Shown: positions 33,281-47,904, counted from the first letter of the stretch. The stretch is DNA of 64,000 nt from Helianthus annuus (GCF_002127325.2 NC_035435.2:14143893-14207892); one strand, 5' to 3'. Program-made: numbers and translations. Notes: generated by a model not told the origin, from the sequence alone.

Positions 33281-33297
33281 TGGCGCCGTCACCGGGG
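33281..33297 (+). promoter_or_regulatory. Primer binding site region
   Basis: TGGCGCCGTCACCGGGG follows the LTR by six bases. This sequence type is widespread after Ty3/gypsy 5' LTRs in plants. Confidence 0.7.
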
Positions 33298-33452
33298 ACA
33301 CTTAGGCAATTGCGTTATTAGCTTTGACTTATCTTATTTGTTTAATTGGTCTTTTTGTATATTGAGTCGTAGGTTAGTGTGTCTAGTCGTTTTTGTAGAT
33401 ACTTTTTTTTTCTTTCGTTTTTCTTTTTTGTTGATCGTTTAGTTTTAATATC

Positions 33453-34725
33453 ATGTGTTTAATCTGTGGAGGGGACCATTACACTAAATATTGCCCATTT
33501 CGAACGGGGTACCCTCCCTGTGTTATGAAGTTTGCGGATGCAATTACATGCTTCATTCAGAAAACTGAAATGGCAAAAGAGCAAGGGGATCAGAGATTTC
33601 CCGACATGCTCGCCTTTTCTGAGCAAGCGCTCGTGTTACTACAGCTATTGGTGGATAATTATAGGATTCAGCAAGTGGATCCGGAGTGTCAGGGCTGCGG
33701 TGGACCGCATGAATATGAAGATTGTCCGGTCGCCTTTCGATGGGTAATGCCCGATACTACATATTGGCCGGAGGATTTGGTGTGGTTCATTAATGACGAG
33801 ATGATATATACCATCGAGCCTACTGACAAGGAGACGCCGTTGGAGGGCGAAGAAAGCGGTGGAAGAGAAAAAGAGGATGATAAAGCAGTTGAAGAGCTTC
33901 AAGGCGACCCAGAGCTATCGGATAAAGAGCCGGAGACGATAATGGACATTGAAGTCCCACCTCCGGTTCAACTGGTCGCTAATTCCAGCCATTGGTGTCC
34001 CACGCCATGGAATATCGACGATAGATAGCTTCTGGAGTGATGATGAGGGGGTAGTAGAAGAGGCCGAGTTAGAGATGGCTGACTACACCGCCCCGATGGA
34101 AGAAGGTGCAAAGTCTCCCGATAGTATGGACGATTATGAGGGTGGTTGTTACCCCACTAACCCGATATGGGACATGTCTGACGCATCAGAAGTGGGCGAT
34201 GATCATACTCTATCATGGGAGGAGGAGTTTGGTGACGAGTTGGGTGGTTTACCAACTCTCGTAGATGAAGAGCGATTTGACCCAGTCGGCGATTTAACTG
34301 AACTAGAAGCATTATTGATGGAGAAGCCGACCATGGAGTTCAAAGAGTCACCAAACTTAGCAGCGGAGCGAGTGGATGAGGAGTTTGATAGTCGACCCGT
34401 GGAGAATCCAGGAGATGGACGCCCACCACGATCAAAGACACGGGAGAAGGCAAAAAGGAGCCTGGACAGACCTTTCGCAGAGATTCGGGGATGGTGCCGA
34501 AGGAAGAAGGAGATGGAAGTGCTGAAGTCTACTCGACACCACTCTTCTCATTACATGCCTCGAATCAGGTTTGGTCCAGGTAAGTTTAAATATTGGTGGT
34601 CCAACCCATTCGAGAATTTTAAACGGTTTATAAATTCCACCATTAAAATTTTAATTAATAATAAGGAACGGGTGAAATTAAACGGGTTGGACCGAGGTTG
34701 GATAAAGGAGAAACCTCCTGATTAA
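33453..34725 (+). CDS. Zinc-knuckle acidic protein of the 7-kb element (frameshifted)
   Basis: First frame 33453-34028 (191 aa) has two CX2CX3HX4C knuckles: C2-C5-H9-C14 (CLICGGDHYTKYC) and C79-C82-H86-C91 (CQGCGGPHEYEDC). An acidic stretch follows (EGEESGGREKEDD...). A second frame, open to 34725, continues with the same acidic character (SFWSDDEGVVEEAELEMADY) and ends in a basic region rich in Arg/Lys and aromatic residues (KFKYWWSNPFENF, GWIKEKPPD). Overlap of the two frames near 33949-34028 suggests one ORF of about 420 aa broken by a single frameshift close to 34022. It resembles gag-type nucleic-acid-binding proteins; function inferred. Confidence 0.6.
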
Positions 34726-36390
34726 ATTCAAGTGTAGGGAGGTTTGTAGAGTTTGTATTTTGAGTCGTTTATTTTGTATCATGAGTCTAATTTAGTAGTT
34801 TCGAGTCGGTATTGCTTTGGTTGTTGCTTGTTTTTGTTAATGCAGGTTTGGATATGTACCACCCGTACTTAATCTCCATTCGGGTGTTTTTGAAGCTGCT
34901 TATCAGATATTAGGCATTTTCTGAGTGTACCAGTTAGAGTCAGAGCCGATCGCGACCAAAATGCTATACGATCGAGCTGGATAGGACGAGAGTTTTGGAG
35001 CTTACATGTTATAAAACCAGCTAAGTCCTTTCCAATTATGCCCTTAGTCTTTTTATTTCTTATTTATTTTTAGTCTTTTCAGTCGGTTTCCATCCTACAT
35101 TGAGGGCAATGTAGAGTTTAAGTGTGGGGATGGGAAACTATCATTTAGTCTAGTTAGTAGAGTCTTGAGTCATAAAAATTGAAAAATACAAAAAAATAAA
35201 AAAAATCGAAAAAATTGAAAAAAAAAGTTTGTTGCGAGTCCCGGTCCTTTAGTGCGTAGAAAACGAAAAACCTTTTCAAAACGTCGGTCAAAAACGGTTT
35301 AATTGTTGAATTTACGAGTCGAGAGCACATGTTTCTTTAAGTTGCGGGATAGTAGGTTGATTGGTTCTGTTTTTGGGAAGTAAAAGGTTTTGGGATGCCT
35401 AGGATAGTGGATTCAGCCGGAGAGTTGATTGATTGTGCATTGTCGATATCGGTAGCCCTTATTTACCACATGATAGTGAGATTTGAGCCTTTACATGTTT
35501 CATATTTATATGTTCACTATTTTCATTTCATGTGTGTTTACCGACTTGTTGCATTACTTTAGAACTTGTGCGTTTCGATACAGTTTGAGACCTTCGGTTA
35601 GGATTTGGCATGGATATGATAGAGGCATTAGGATCACCTTGTTTATGTAGCCTTTGTGTTTAACCCGTTTCACCACTACCCTTAGATACCACTTTGAGCC
35701 TAGTCATTCGTTTTTTACCCGTTTGTGATTTGATAACCGGATCGTGTTACGTGATTATTATATTTGTTAAGAAAGAAAAAGAAAAAAAATGATGAAATAA
35801 AAAAAATTGAAAAAAAAGAAAATGAAAAAAAGAGAGAGAGAGAAAAAAAAATATATGAAAAAAAAGAAAAAGAAAAAAAAGAGAAAGAATAAAGTTGTAG
35901 GTAATATGTGTTTAGTGCTTATCCGGTTTTTTGTGTGTTTACGTGTTTAGCCATATACTCCCAAAATAAAATAAAATAAAAATAACCTACCTTTAGCCCT
36001 TGCCTACCCAATAAAGTCCTTTTGATCCGTGCCAAGTTTTAACAAATAGGTGAAAATCTGATTGACGTACAAGCTTATGATAGTCTTGCTTCATAGTTTG
36101 GTTTTGAGAGTTCACTTGAATCATCATATATATTAACCGAGTGTCGAGTGAAATTGTGAGGGGTATTGACATTGCATGATTGGTTGCTTGAAGGTGAGAA
36201 AAACTTGATTAGGTAGGCCCGTTTTCATTTAAATATTATGATTCGTCAACCTTTTGAACGTTGTAAGTCTTGCGAAACCGCTGTGCTTGATGATTTCGTA
36301 GTTCGCGTTATAATTTGTTCGAGACTTGCGTTATTGTTAAGTGTTTAAGTTGACATGTTGCTTGGGATTTTGCTTAGGGACAAGCAAAAG
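34726..36390. other. 3' internal non-coding part of the 7-kb element
   Basis: No gene seen. Contains AAGTGTGGGGATGGG near 35120, a polypurine-tract-like sequence, and an A/G-only-rich run at about 35767-35891 (GAAAAAGAAAAAAA type). Confidence 0.6.
35767..35891 (+). repeat. Purine-rich simple tract
   Basis: Almost pure A/G on the plus strand, with AAAAAGAAAAAAAGAGAAAG character; low complexity. Confidence 0.85.
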
Positions 36391-36408
36391 ATAAAGTGTG
36401 GGGATATT
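36391..36408 (+). promoter_or_regulatory. Polypurine tract of the 7-kb element
   Basis: ATAAAGTGTGGGGATATT directly before the 3' LTR start TGATGTGG. Confidence 0.7.
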
Positions 36409-38452
36409 TGATGTGGTCTAAATTATACATATTTTAGATAAATATTTCCTACACTTTTGAATAGGTTTTGGGTTGTTTTTATTAAAATCCACTTGTAGTT
36501 GGTTCATATTTGGATTTTAATGGTTTTAAAAGAAAATGAGCTAAAATGGTTTGAAGATGACATTTAATGGACATTGACGTTAAATGGAATTAAATTAGAA
36601 ATTAATTATGAAATTAATCAACACATGTTTTTTTTTTTTTTTGAACGGCAAATTTGGATCACTAACGGACCACTTGAGTATCATCGTGCCACCCGCAGAA
36701 CCACCCGATCATATCCATCTCCACTAGGCAATCATGCCTATACACCAATTCAGGAGAAAACCCAATAAATCTGGAAAAACCACCTTTGTGGGAATCGAAC
36801 CCATGACCTAATGGTCATAAGCCTTATCCCACCACCAAGATACCACTAGGCTATAATGCCATGGGTTAATCAACACATGTTTTGAAAAGAAAAATTCTTA
36901 CACGTAAAAGAAAAGAAAGGAATGTAAATATAACTCACATTTATTGCCATGACTTCACTAATGTGTGCATTTAACTTATTTATCTACAGGTAAATATTAA
37001 TACTTGTGAGGTTAAAACTAAATCAAGAAATTTGGCATCAATGTTAAGGAATTTTAGTGGGCCGCCAGAACAAAAAAAAATCAAGTGGTTCAGCCATGCA
37101 TATTTTGACAACATCATATTGGGGACGTGAGGTGAGGTTCCAGAGATTATCATTGTTTTCGAAAACAGTTGGACAGAAAGCATACGACGGCAGAGAGCAA
37201 AAGCCAGGGACGATTTGGAGCAATATTATTGTGAAGGAAGCCTTTGAGTTGAAGAGTAGTATCATAAAGTCTATTGCTTTCGGTTAGAGAACTTTTGTTT
37301 ATTAATTTGGTTTTTTTTATTAAACTTGAATCTCATGACAATGTTTCCTGAACCCGTTTGCTTGGATTTTATTTATGATTCGTGTTCTTGACCATGCTTG
37401 GCTAAATTTCTTTGTGCTACCTCGGTTATGGATAATTGTTAGCTTTATTTACGGTTTCTTGGTTGGTTAATTAATGTTTTGGCTCATTGTTATGGTAAAA
37501 GTGTTCTAATTTGGGTTCTAATGTTTATGCGTATTTAATAATTAATGGTTTATATTTGTTCCACCATTTCTTGGTTAAAATTAATTGCGTATTAATTGAA
37601 GCTAGGGTTAGGTGATTTCGTTAACTTTGTGTTTTCAATTAAATCTTGTGGTTGCTAGACGTAGTAAACCACAGGAACAAATTAATAAACTATTTGGAAA
37701 TTAAATATTCTACCATCTTTGAGACCGAGAGGAGATTAGATGTCGGGTTGTCTTAATTATTAGATGGGTTAGGTGTTAATTGCACGAGAGTGAATTACCC
37801 TAGGTTTTCTTGTGATTTTTAGCAAACCGTGTTAGAACCTAATTAGAGTCACCACCCCGTACATCCCTTACACTTCCCGGATGTACCGTTTCTAGTGAGA
37901 CCGAGAGGGAATCTAGATTTAGGGTACCTTAACCTAGTTAGAGAGACCGAGAGGTGATCTGACATTAACCGGTGAGTTTATACACTTTTCTTGACCCTAG
38001 ATTGCGACCTGTTTGGAGAATGATCTGCCAGCCAGTTTAGGTCTTGTTTAGTGAATCTTACGATCCCGGTAGCCAAAACTTAGTTATTCCATTCTGAGAA
38101 CCTGTGAGTGAATTGACATGCATCTTGCCTAGGTAGCCACTTTTCCGTCATCTGAATTCACCTAAATTTGTTCTCTGTTTGTTTTGCTTTCGTATTTGCT
38201 CTCTTATTTAATTTTAGTAGTTAATATAAATCGAAAACACAAATTAAAACCAGTTAAGTATTAGTTAAGTCAGAGTCTAGTTTAGCGTCGCTAGTGTCTC
38301 GTGGGTTCGATACTCGGACTTCATTAGGCTTTACTACGTACGATAGGTACACTTGCCTGTCAGTGGTCTAGCATTTAGAGAGTCTTAGTTTATAAATTTA
38401 AAACTAGGGTGTCTAGGTTAGTAGTTTATTATAGACCATATTTAGCACATCA
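36409..38452 (+). repeat. 3' LTR of the 7-kb element, with SINE insertion
   Basis: Corresponds to 31407-33274 apart from the SINE, a ~60-bp deletion that includes the TATA-like sequence, and scattered substitutions. Confidence 0.9.
36628..36865 (-). mobile_element. tRNA-derived SINE
   Basis: Minus strand: pol III A-box-like TAGCCTAGTGGTATCTTGG near the 5' end, B box GGTTCGATTCC, and a 3' A-tail seen as a T-run at 36628-36642. It is flanked by the duplication TTAATCAACACATGTTTT (36614-, 36866-). The 5' LTR shows the empty site (near 31613-31635). About 240 bp; resembles the plant Au-type SINE layout. Confidence 0.88.
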
Positions 38453-40059
38453 GTATATCTGCGCGATTTATGGATAACCAATCCACACTAACTACTGCAT
38501 TGTAATCATCAAGGGTAGTAGAAGAAAGGTCGATGTCGAACACTTGTCCCACAAGGTCGAGTTTGCATCCCAGCGAACATATAAGGCTTCAATTGACTTG
38601 CATCAGCCGACTCCACTACAGGTTCGGTTTCAAGAAGCATCAGGGCTAAACAGAACAGGGACGAAGCGATTAGCTACCCATACAAGCTACCATGGTGCTA
38701 TTTTGGCTGGCGTCGCCTACGCCAATCCTAAATGCCCTTCCATGAGCATCATTTCCAGTATTGTTAATTTCGTCATTTCCTTGGTTGTTGTCGTCTTGAT
38801 TCTAACAACGGCCAACCCCTGTTGTAGGCACCTTCATTTCCATACTGTAGGCCATTGTTACAAATACCTTGATGTCGCCGTGACTGTTGTCTCTAACGTC
38901 GTCGCTTGAAACGGAGCCCTACGATCCTTCACCCCTCGAGTCCATCTTGTCACATTCTGTGCCACGTCCTATCGTGCTACTCACTGTGCTGGTAGCTACA
39001 CATTCCACACCGTAGTCGATGGTCATTGCTTATGTCTCGATTAATTTGTAAGAGTTGACTCCCATGAGTCGCTGACTAGGGTTAAGGATTCGATTGAAGT
39101 CAATTCGCTGGTGTTCGTTGTCGGTAACCATGTTCGTCCTAATACTGAGGTCGGTAAGATACTACGCTCATTCTTTTGTCCATCGATCGAGCAAGTTAAT
39201 GGAGTAATGCATGGTATGTTGCTAGAGTGTTACAGAAGTGATCACACTTCGGGATCTAAGGCGCCAATACACTGAGTTCCAACCAATGAAGAAGAGTGAG
39301 AAGGGTATCGACCAAACATTCGACGCTGCGACATCCAACTCAGGGATGTTTGTACTAGCACCTAACATTCTATCCAGTTTGCTAGGCGTTCAGATGGGTG
39401 TTCAGGTAATACTCGGTAGCATCGAGATTCATAAGAATTCAGAGAGGAATGAGAGGATCACATTCAAGTAAGAGGCAATCATTGCTAGGACTACTATAGA
39501 TTTGTTACGTTTCTCATAGATCAAATAACATAACAAACCCCCTTCTTCACTTGTTAAGGCTCACTGGGACTCGCATGCACCCCACATTATTATTATGTGT
39601 GCACCCATAATAATATTGTGATTTGCATGCTCGTCTCAGTTCCTCCTAACTCGTGTCAAATGGTTCTTCAAACTCAGATGTCAAACGGAGGTTGTCAAGA
39701 TAGTAAGTTCACAGAAATCCAAGGACTATAACATACTATCAACGTACCATGATATTGTCCGCTTCGGCAGCCAGCACGCTCTCAGCACCCCCCCCCCTCA
39801 CCGTTTTAAAATGCATCATAATGTAAGCAAGCAATTCATGCAATCATGCTATAGTGATGAATGCGTGTTCATATGTTACGTCATAAACAAATGTGTACTA
39901 GTCATGTAATGTATGCAACAAGTGAGAAAGACGAACCTTGCAATCTGGAGCTGAGTATCATGGTCGTATTCACGTATTCAGAACTGTTCAGTTATAGTCT
40001 GGTTTTATAAAAACATTTTTAAAACCAAGTTCACTATAACCAGTGGCTCCGATACCAAA
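38453..40059 (-). pseudogene. Ty3/gypsy gag-protease region and leader (unit B, continued)
   Basis: Minus strand, resuming after the nested element. Protease-type wording AVVSVDWLSINRADI near 38460-38510 (canonically VVIGMDWLS...AEI) confirms gypsy order gag-protease-RT. The remainder toward 39480 is a frame-broken gag and 39480-40040 is leader. The primer site lies at 40043-40056. Confidence 0.65.
40043..40056 (-). promoter_or_regulatory. Primer binding site of the gypsy element
   Basis: Minus-strand TGGTATCGGAGCCA, a Met-type primer site, three bases from the LTR end. Confidence 0.75.
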
Positions 40060-42521
<2,462 letters not shown>

Positions 42522-42717
42522 CAACCCTTGGTTGAGCACACAACCAGGTCATTCACCATTATTAAATTTTTGATTAAAAAAGTGGCTTTGTTTTTTTGTG
42601 TTATTAGCCAACCACATGGCAATCGGTTAAAGGAAAAAATCACCATAATGGATACTCTTACGCTTGCTTGATAAACAATCCTATATATATTACACTAAAT
42701 AAATAAGAATTTTTTGA

Positions 42718-43156
42718 CTTATGGGTAAAGATCCTGTACAAATAGTCTTATTGTACAAAACATACAAAAGACATGAAAAGATAAAAAAACGCAGTGACAT
42801 TTTCGTAATTTTTTTTACTCGTAATTACCCTATAGGATCAAAATTACCCTACAAGATCATTTGTAGAGTAATTATGATACACTACAAAATTACCCTACAA
42901 GATTAAAATTACCCTACAATATCCAAATTACCTTATAAGATCATTAGTAAACTAATTATTGTGCTCTACAAAATTACCCTATAAGAAAAAATTACTCTAC
43001 AAGATCATTTGTAGAGAAATTATGATACTCTATAAGATTACCCTACAAGATCAAAATTACCGTACAAGGTCATTTTACAAAATTACCCTACAAGATTAAT
43101 GGTAGGGTAATTTTAATAATTACTCTACGAGTAAATAGTCACGAAAATGTCATCCT

Positions 43157-43197
<41 letters not shown>

Positions 43198-43258
43198 TTT
43201 TCATGCATTTGGTACGTTTTGTACGATAAAGCTATTTGTATTTGATCTTTTCCCCTAA
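42718..43258. mobile_element. MITE with long imperfect inverted repeats and a central ATTACCCTACAAGATC array
   Basis: The left arm (GGGTAAAGATCCTGTACAAATAG, CATGAAAAGATAAAAAAACG, GACATTTTCGTAA) is mirrored on the right, reversed. The centre (42820-43110) is a run of ATTACCCTACAAGATCAAA-type units of about 20 bp. A 37-base T run lies at 43158-43194. Target duplication not resolved. Confidence 0.6.
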
Positions 43259-43609
43259 CCTATAAACAAACATAATGGAATATAAACAAAGAGATAAACT
43301 AATCTGGAGTATAATTTTATATATATTTGTGCATAAAAACATATAACCGTTTACTTTATATTGCCAAGAAAAAAGCAAGAATTACAAATCTACTTATATA
43401 AATGCTAAAAGTTTACTATTTAGCCATGGGGATGGATATATATTCTTGTAGTAACCGGCAAATCATACTATTTTTTTATTTATGTCTTAACTTGTAGCTA
43501 ATGGAAACTAATTGTATGTATGCCTTTCGTTGCATCAACAATGAAACCGGTCCAGCGCGTTACCAACTTTTCCATAGAAAAATAATTATTACTTGAATTT
43601 TTTTTAAGT

Positions 43610-44160
43610 CAAAATATGTATATAATTGAAAAAAAAAAAAAAAAACCTTTTATTAGATCTTGAGACATATTAATCCACTCTCGTGCCAACACTTCCTCTT
43701 CTTTCGTCATCCAAGGTATGCTTTCTCTCTTACCTCTCGTTTCATCTTGCGTCCGTTTTTCCCTTTGGTTTCTTCGATTTTTGTGCTTGTGTTTCAGGCA
43801 CAACTTCCTCTTCATCGTTTTGGGTGAGAGAAACTAAATCGTGCTCGACTTATTAGAATGATTGATGCAGGGGCATTTGTTGTTGTTGCATTTTCATTTG
43901 TTGCATATGCAATTGAAAAGCGTTCAAAGCTTGACTAAAACCAGAAAACGTCGGTTTGCCTCCATTGAAAAAACAATTGAGTAAAGTGATGTAAAATAGT
44001 ATAAAGAAATGGTGTAGGATGGTGTAAATTTTAAAAAGGTTATTTGATTCAAATAATTGCCAGTAAAATGAATATTTTGTATTTAAAATTTCGACTGGTA
44101 AACGGGCCTCACCAAAGGATAGCCTAATGGGCTTCGTGGAGATTTCCACGATCATCATGA
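43610..44160 (-). pseudogene. Remnant of a Harbinger-associated Myb-like ORF
   Basis: Minus-strand pieces in different frames: FSQALNAFQLHMQQMKMQQQ (43860-43950), then an acidic VPETQAQ stretch, then WMTKEEEVLAREWINMSQD (about 43640-43710). The last matches the Myb/SANT-like segment of plant PIF/Harbinger accessory proteins (WTKEEE..LA.AW...S.D). Broken by stops. Confidence 0.5.
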
Positions 44161-44361
44161 TTCATGACTGGGGGAGAATGTTCACTAGACCATCATGCCA
44201 CATGGCTACGACACCCTCCACAGGCCAAATGCTCACACCCCATTACCTTAGGATTTGATCATTTTACCCACTTTTATATTTTTAGATGTTGAATTTTCAA
44301 TACAATATTATTAAGGGTTTCAAAAATTATAACCTATTTGTCACTATTCTAAATATTATTA

Positions 44362-45382
44362 GAGACAATTGCATATTTCTCCTTAAACACTGTTTAATTA
44401 CGTATTTACCCAACTAAAAATTAAAATTGCATATATCTCATTCCCTAACTATTAAAATTGCACATATCCCCTTCCTTAACTAATATAATTGCAAATTTAC
44501 CCATTTTGATTTATTTTATTAAAAACAAGTTATATAATGACTTTTTTACTCTTATTTTTGTTAAAACTTAAAAAATACAAATTTATTCATTTTTACTAGT
44601 ATTTGTGGATTTTTCACATTTCTTTAAAAAAATACACATCTATTCATTTTTACTATTTTTACTAAAACTTAAACACTGAAATAAACCGTTAAACTAGTAA
44701 AAATCTGCGAAAATTAGTACAAATGAAAAGAGTAAACTGCCATTTTGGTCCTTGTGGTTTGGTCACTTTTGCCACTTTAGTCCAAAACTCAAACTTTTTG
44801 CATCTGGGTCCCTGTGGTTTCAGTTTTATTGCCATTTTGATCCAAAAATGAAATCAAATCATATTTGTCTTATAAAATTCTGCAATTTTGTCATTTTCCT
44901 TAGAGGCAAATAAGGTCATATTTGTCTTATAAAATATGGTATTTATTTATAAAAAGAAATGATCATATTGCCCCTGCGAAAAATGACAAAATTCAAAGGA
45001 TTTTATAAGACAAATATGACATGATTTATTTTTGGACCAAAATGGCAATAAAACTGAAACCATAGGGACCTAGATGCAAAAAGTTTGAGTTTTGGACTAA
45101 AGTGGCAAAAGTGACCAAACCACAGGGACCAAAATCGCAGTTTACTCAAATGAAAAAAAAATTGTATTTTTTTTAAGTTTTAGCAAAAATAAGGGTAAAA
45201 AAGTCATTATATAACTTGTTTTTAATGAAATAAATCAAAATGGGTAAATTTGCAATTTTATTAGTTAAGGAAGGGGATATATGCAATTTTAATAGTTAAG
45301 AAGGGGATATATGCAATTTTAATTTTAAGTTGGGTAAATACGCAATTACGCAGTTTTTTAAGGGGAAATATGCAATTGTCCC
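44362..45382. mobile_element. Fold-back MULE (long inverted arms) containing a nested MITE
   Basis: Arms of about 230 bp (44362-44590 and about 45160-45382) are inverted copies; termini GAGACAATTGCATATTTC / GAAATATGCAATTGTCCC. It is flanked by 9-bp repeats ATATTATTA (44353-44361) and ATATTTTTA (45383-45391), with one mismatch. A 9-bp TSD is the Mutator hallmark. No transposase. Confidence 0.75.
44730..45147. mobile_element. MULE-type MITE nested in the fold-back element
   Basis: 418 bp with terminal inverted repeats of over 100 bp starting GAGTAAACTGC(C/G)ATTTTGG. Exact 9-bp duplication AAATGAAAA at 44721-44729 and 45148-45156. The empty site is present in unit B near 26068. Confidence 0.9.
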
Positions 45383-45391
45383 ATATTTTTA

Positions 45392-46088
45392 GGATCCCGC
45401 TTATTCGAATGAGTTTTGTTTTCGTTTATATTAGAACAATAAGAAAGAAAATTTTGATCAAATTTCTATTTCCTTATATTTGAGTAATCCATAAGTAATA
45501 CATACACACAAATAACCATTTGCAAGATTCTTGCAGTGGTGTAATTTTCATGATGATGAAGACGAGGATCGAATCTTATCACTTGCTAAAAACTTTAAAG
45601 TTATTTTTAAATTTACAACACTTTATAGGAAGTGTTAAAATGCAATACGGTTTGAAAATGATTACAGTTTTGTATAAAATTTGCAATACTTGAAGTGTTG
45701 CATTACATCTTTATATGGCATACTTATTTTAGTATGGTGTATAATATGGTTCATATAAACTCTAAAGCAACGATTTTTAGAAAGTGTTTGCTCGTTAATT
45801 GTTGCTTTAGCTTTATTCTATTGTAATGACATCAGATATGTTTAGTATGGTGTATAATATGGTTCATATAAACTCTAAAGCAACGATTTTTAGAGAGTGA
45901 TTGCTCGTTAAGTGTTGCTTTAGCTGTATTCTATTGTAGTGACATCTGATATGTCTAGTATGGTGTATAACATGGTTCATACAAACTCTAAAGCAACGAT
46001 TTTTAGAAAGTGTTTGCTCCTTAAGTGTTGCATTAGCTTTATTCTATTGTAATGACATCTGATATGTAAGTGTGTTGTGCCGTCACGT
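45392..46088. repeat. Composite repeat unit, copy C, 5' non-coding part
   Basis: Matches copies A and B; ends with the hAT target duplication. Confidence 0.85.
45730..46068. repeat. Tandem repeat, 3 x 113 bp (unit C)
   Basis: Repeats start at 45730, 45843 and 45956. Confidence 0.9.
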
Positions 46089-46981
46089 TAGGGGTGTTCA
46101 AAAAAATCCGAATCCGAATTATCCGAAAATTCGGATTTGGATTCGGATAGTGATATTCAATTATTCCGGATAATTTCGGATATCTGATATCCGAAAAGTT
46201 AAATAATATAATATTTATATTATTGAATATATATGATAAATGTTGCTTGAAAACCCTAGATCTGCCCAAACGCCTTTTATCTTTTCACTCTGTGCCCCCA
46301 CCTCCTAATGAACTGTGGCTTCTCCTTCGATCTTTGTATGTGTCATTCGACAACCAGCTTTTTCGACCACCATAATCATCATTCGAAAACAGGCTGTAAC
46401 CATTGCCGACCGTAACTAGAATCGTTCGACAACCAATTGAGATTTATGCTCTAATTATTAGTTTAGGTATTTTGTATCTAAAATCAAATCACGATGCGAG
46501 ATTATCAATTGTAGTATAATGTGTTTGGTAGAAAGTTGCTAGTCGCAGAGTTGTTTCATTTTGATTTAATCAAATTTATTTTCGTTGTCTTCTGCAAATT
46601 GGGTTATTGAGTGGTAATTCAATCTCAAGGCTTACTTGTTATTTCTAAATTTGATTACTGTGTCTGCACGTTGATAAATTGTTGATAACTATGGGTGTTT
46701 TTTCAATTTGTTGGTTTGGGAACATGGATTCTGTTCTTGTATGTGGGAACAATGTTTTTTTAGTTTTTTATTTTTTGGTTTTGGATATCCGTTTTACTAC
46801 CCGAATCTGTATCCGATCTGTATCCGAAAATTCGGATATCCTGTATCCGAAAATTCGGATATCCTGTATCCGAAAATTCGGATATTCGGATATCCGAATT
46901 TTCGGATACGGATTCTGATAGTAAAATTAACTATCCGAAATTTTCGGATATCCTTCGGATATCCGGTTTTGAACACCCCTA
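46089..46981. mobile_element. hAT-type non-autonomous element (unit C)
   Basis: Same ends and duplication CGTCACGT (46081-46088, 46982-46989). The left palindrome cluster is shorter than in A and B, and the right cluster has extra GTATCCGAAAATTCGGATATC copies. Confidence 0.85.
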
Positions 46982-46989
46982 CGTCACGT

Positions 46990-47900
46990 GTTATCAAGAA
47001 CATTTTTTCCACATGAGATTTTGATTTTATAATCTTAGTATAGCTGTATAGACAAATAATTAAGGATAGAGGAAGTAAGGAAACATAATTATGTAAACCA
47101 AAACCGAATTAAGTCATCAGTTTTCAGCTTGAAAACTTAATTTGGGTAAAACGGAGTAACTTAATATGTCCTGATAAGGCGATAACACTCATTTTTTATA
47201 CTTTGGGTTTTTCGGTTTGAAACGGAAACCAAACTGAATTAGAATGTGGTTTTTTATTCGGTTTTTCCAGCTTTGAATTCATTCGGTTCAGCTATTTTGT
47301 TTCAACCGTGTTAACGTGCAAACCATGAATATCAATAGTTGGAAGTATGAAACTATGATACGGGTGCAACATAATACTGGTGATAGTCTCGGATGGTTAT
47401 CTTTTTTATATTTCATACACTGTTCGTAAAACAAAAGTTTTTTTTTTTTTTTTTTTTTTTTTGGAACTTTTAGTTTGTAACCACGTCCATGTAGAAAGTT
47501 GACAGATCCGGTTGTATAAAATGGGGTTGCCAAAAGGTTTAGAAGAGATCAAAAATTATTTGTGAAGTTAGAAATGTAAAAGTGAGAATTAAAATAGTTA
47601 AATAAATTGTTTCAAATAAATTGGAAGGTCTGGGGAAAATGCTAAATGTCAACTGAAAAAAGAGTTTGCATATACGATAAATCATTAGGAAATTAATTGG
47701 TTGTTGATGTTTATACATGGATTTCTATGTGAGAAAAACATAGCTAGTTTGTGATACGTTGATAGGCTCGATATAAATTTAAGAATACTAGTATTGTGTG
47801 CTATAACTTAATAAATAAATATGTGTTTAGTTTCCCATTTCGATTTTTATGGTCAAAGATTGAATTCCGACAAAAATAAATTGAGATGTATATTCTCTTT
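46990..47900. other. Shared non-coding spacer of unit C
   Basis: Corresponds to 3089-4011; contains a longer T run at about 47439-47462. No gene seen. Confidence 0.7.
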
Positions 47901-47904
47901 CACA

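Larger units (their letters stand above)
31407..38452 (+). mobile_element. Complete non-autonomous LTR retrotransposon with zinc-knuckle ORFs, nested in gypsy
   Basis: LTR 31407-33274 (1868 bp) and 36409-38452 (2044 bp including a SINE). Ends TGATGTGGTC / AGCACATCA. Target duplication GTATA at 31402-31406 and 38453-38457. The primer site region TTTTGGCGCCGTCACCGGGG follows the 5' LTR, a form common in Ty3/gypsy elements. The tract AAAGTGTGGGGATATT precedes the 3' LTR. The 3.1-kb interior encodes only an acidic zinc-knuckle protein and no protease, RT or integrase. Confidence 0.92.

Noticed and set aside
36628..36865. Possible tRNA gene, because A and B boxes are present
   Set aside because: No cloverleaf can be drawn through the whole segment; A-tail and target duplication identify a SINE.
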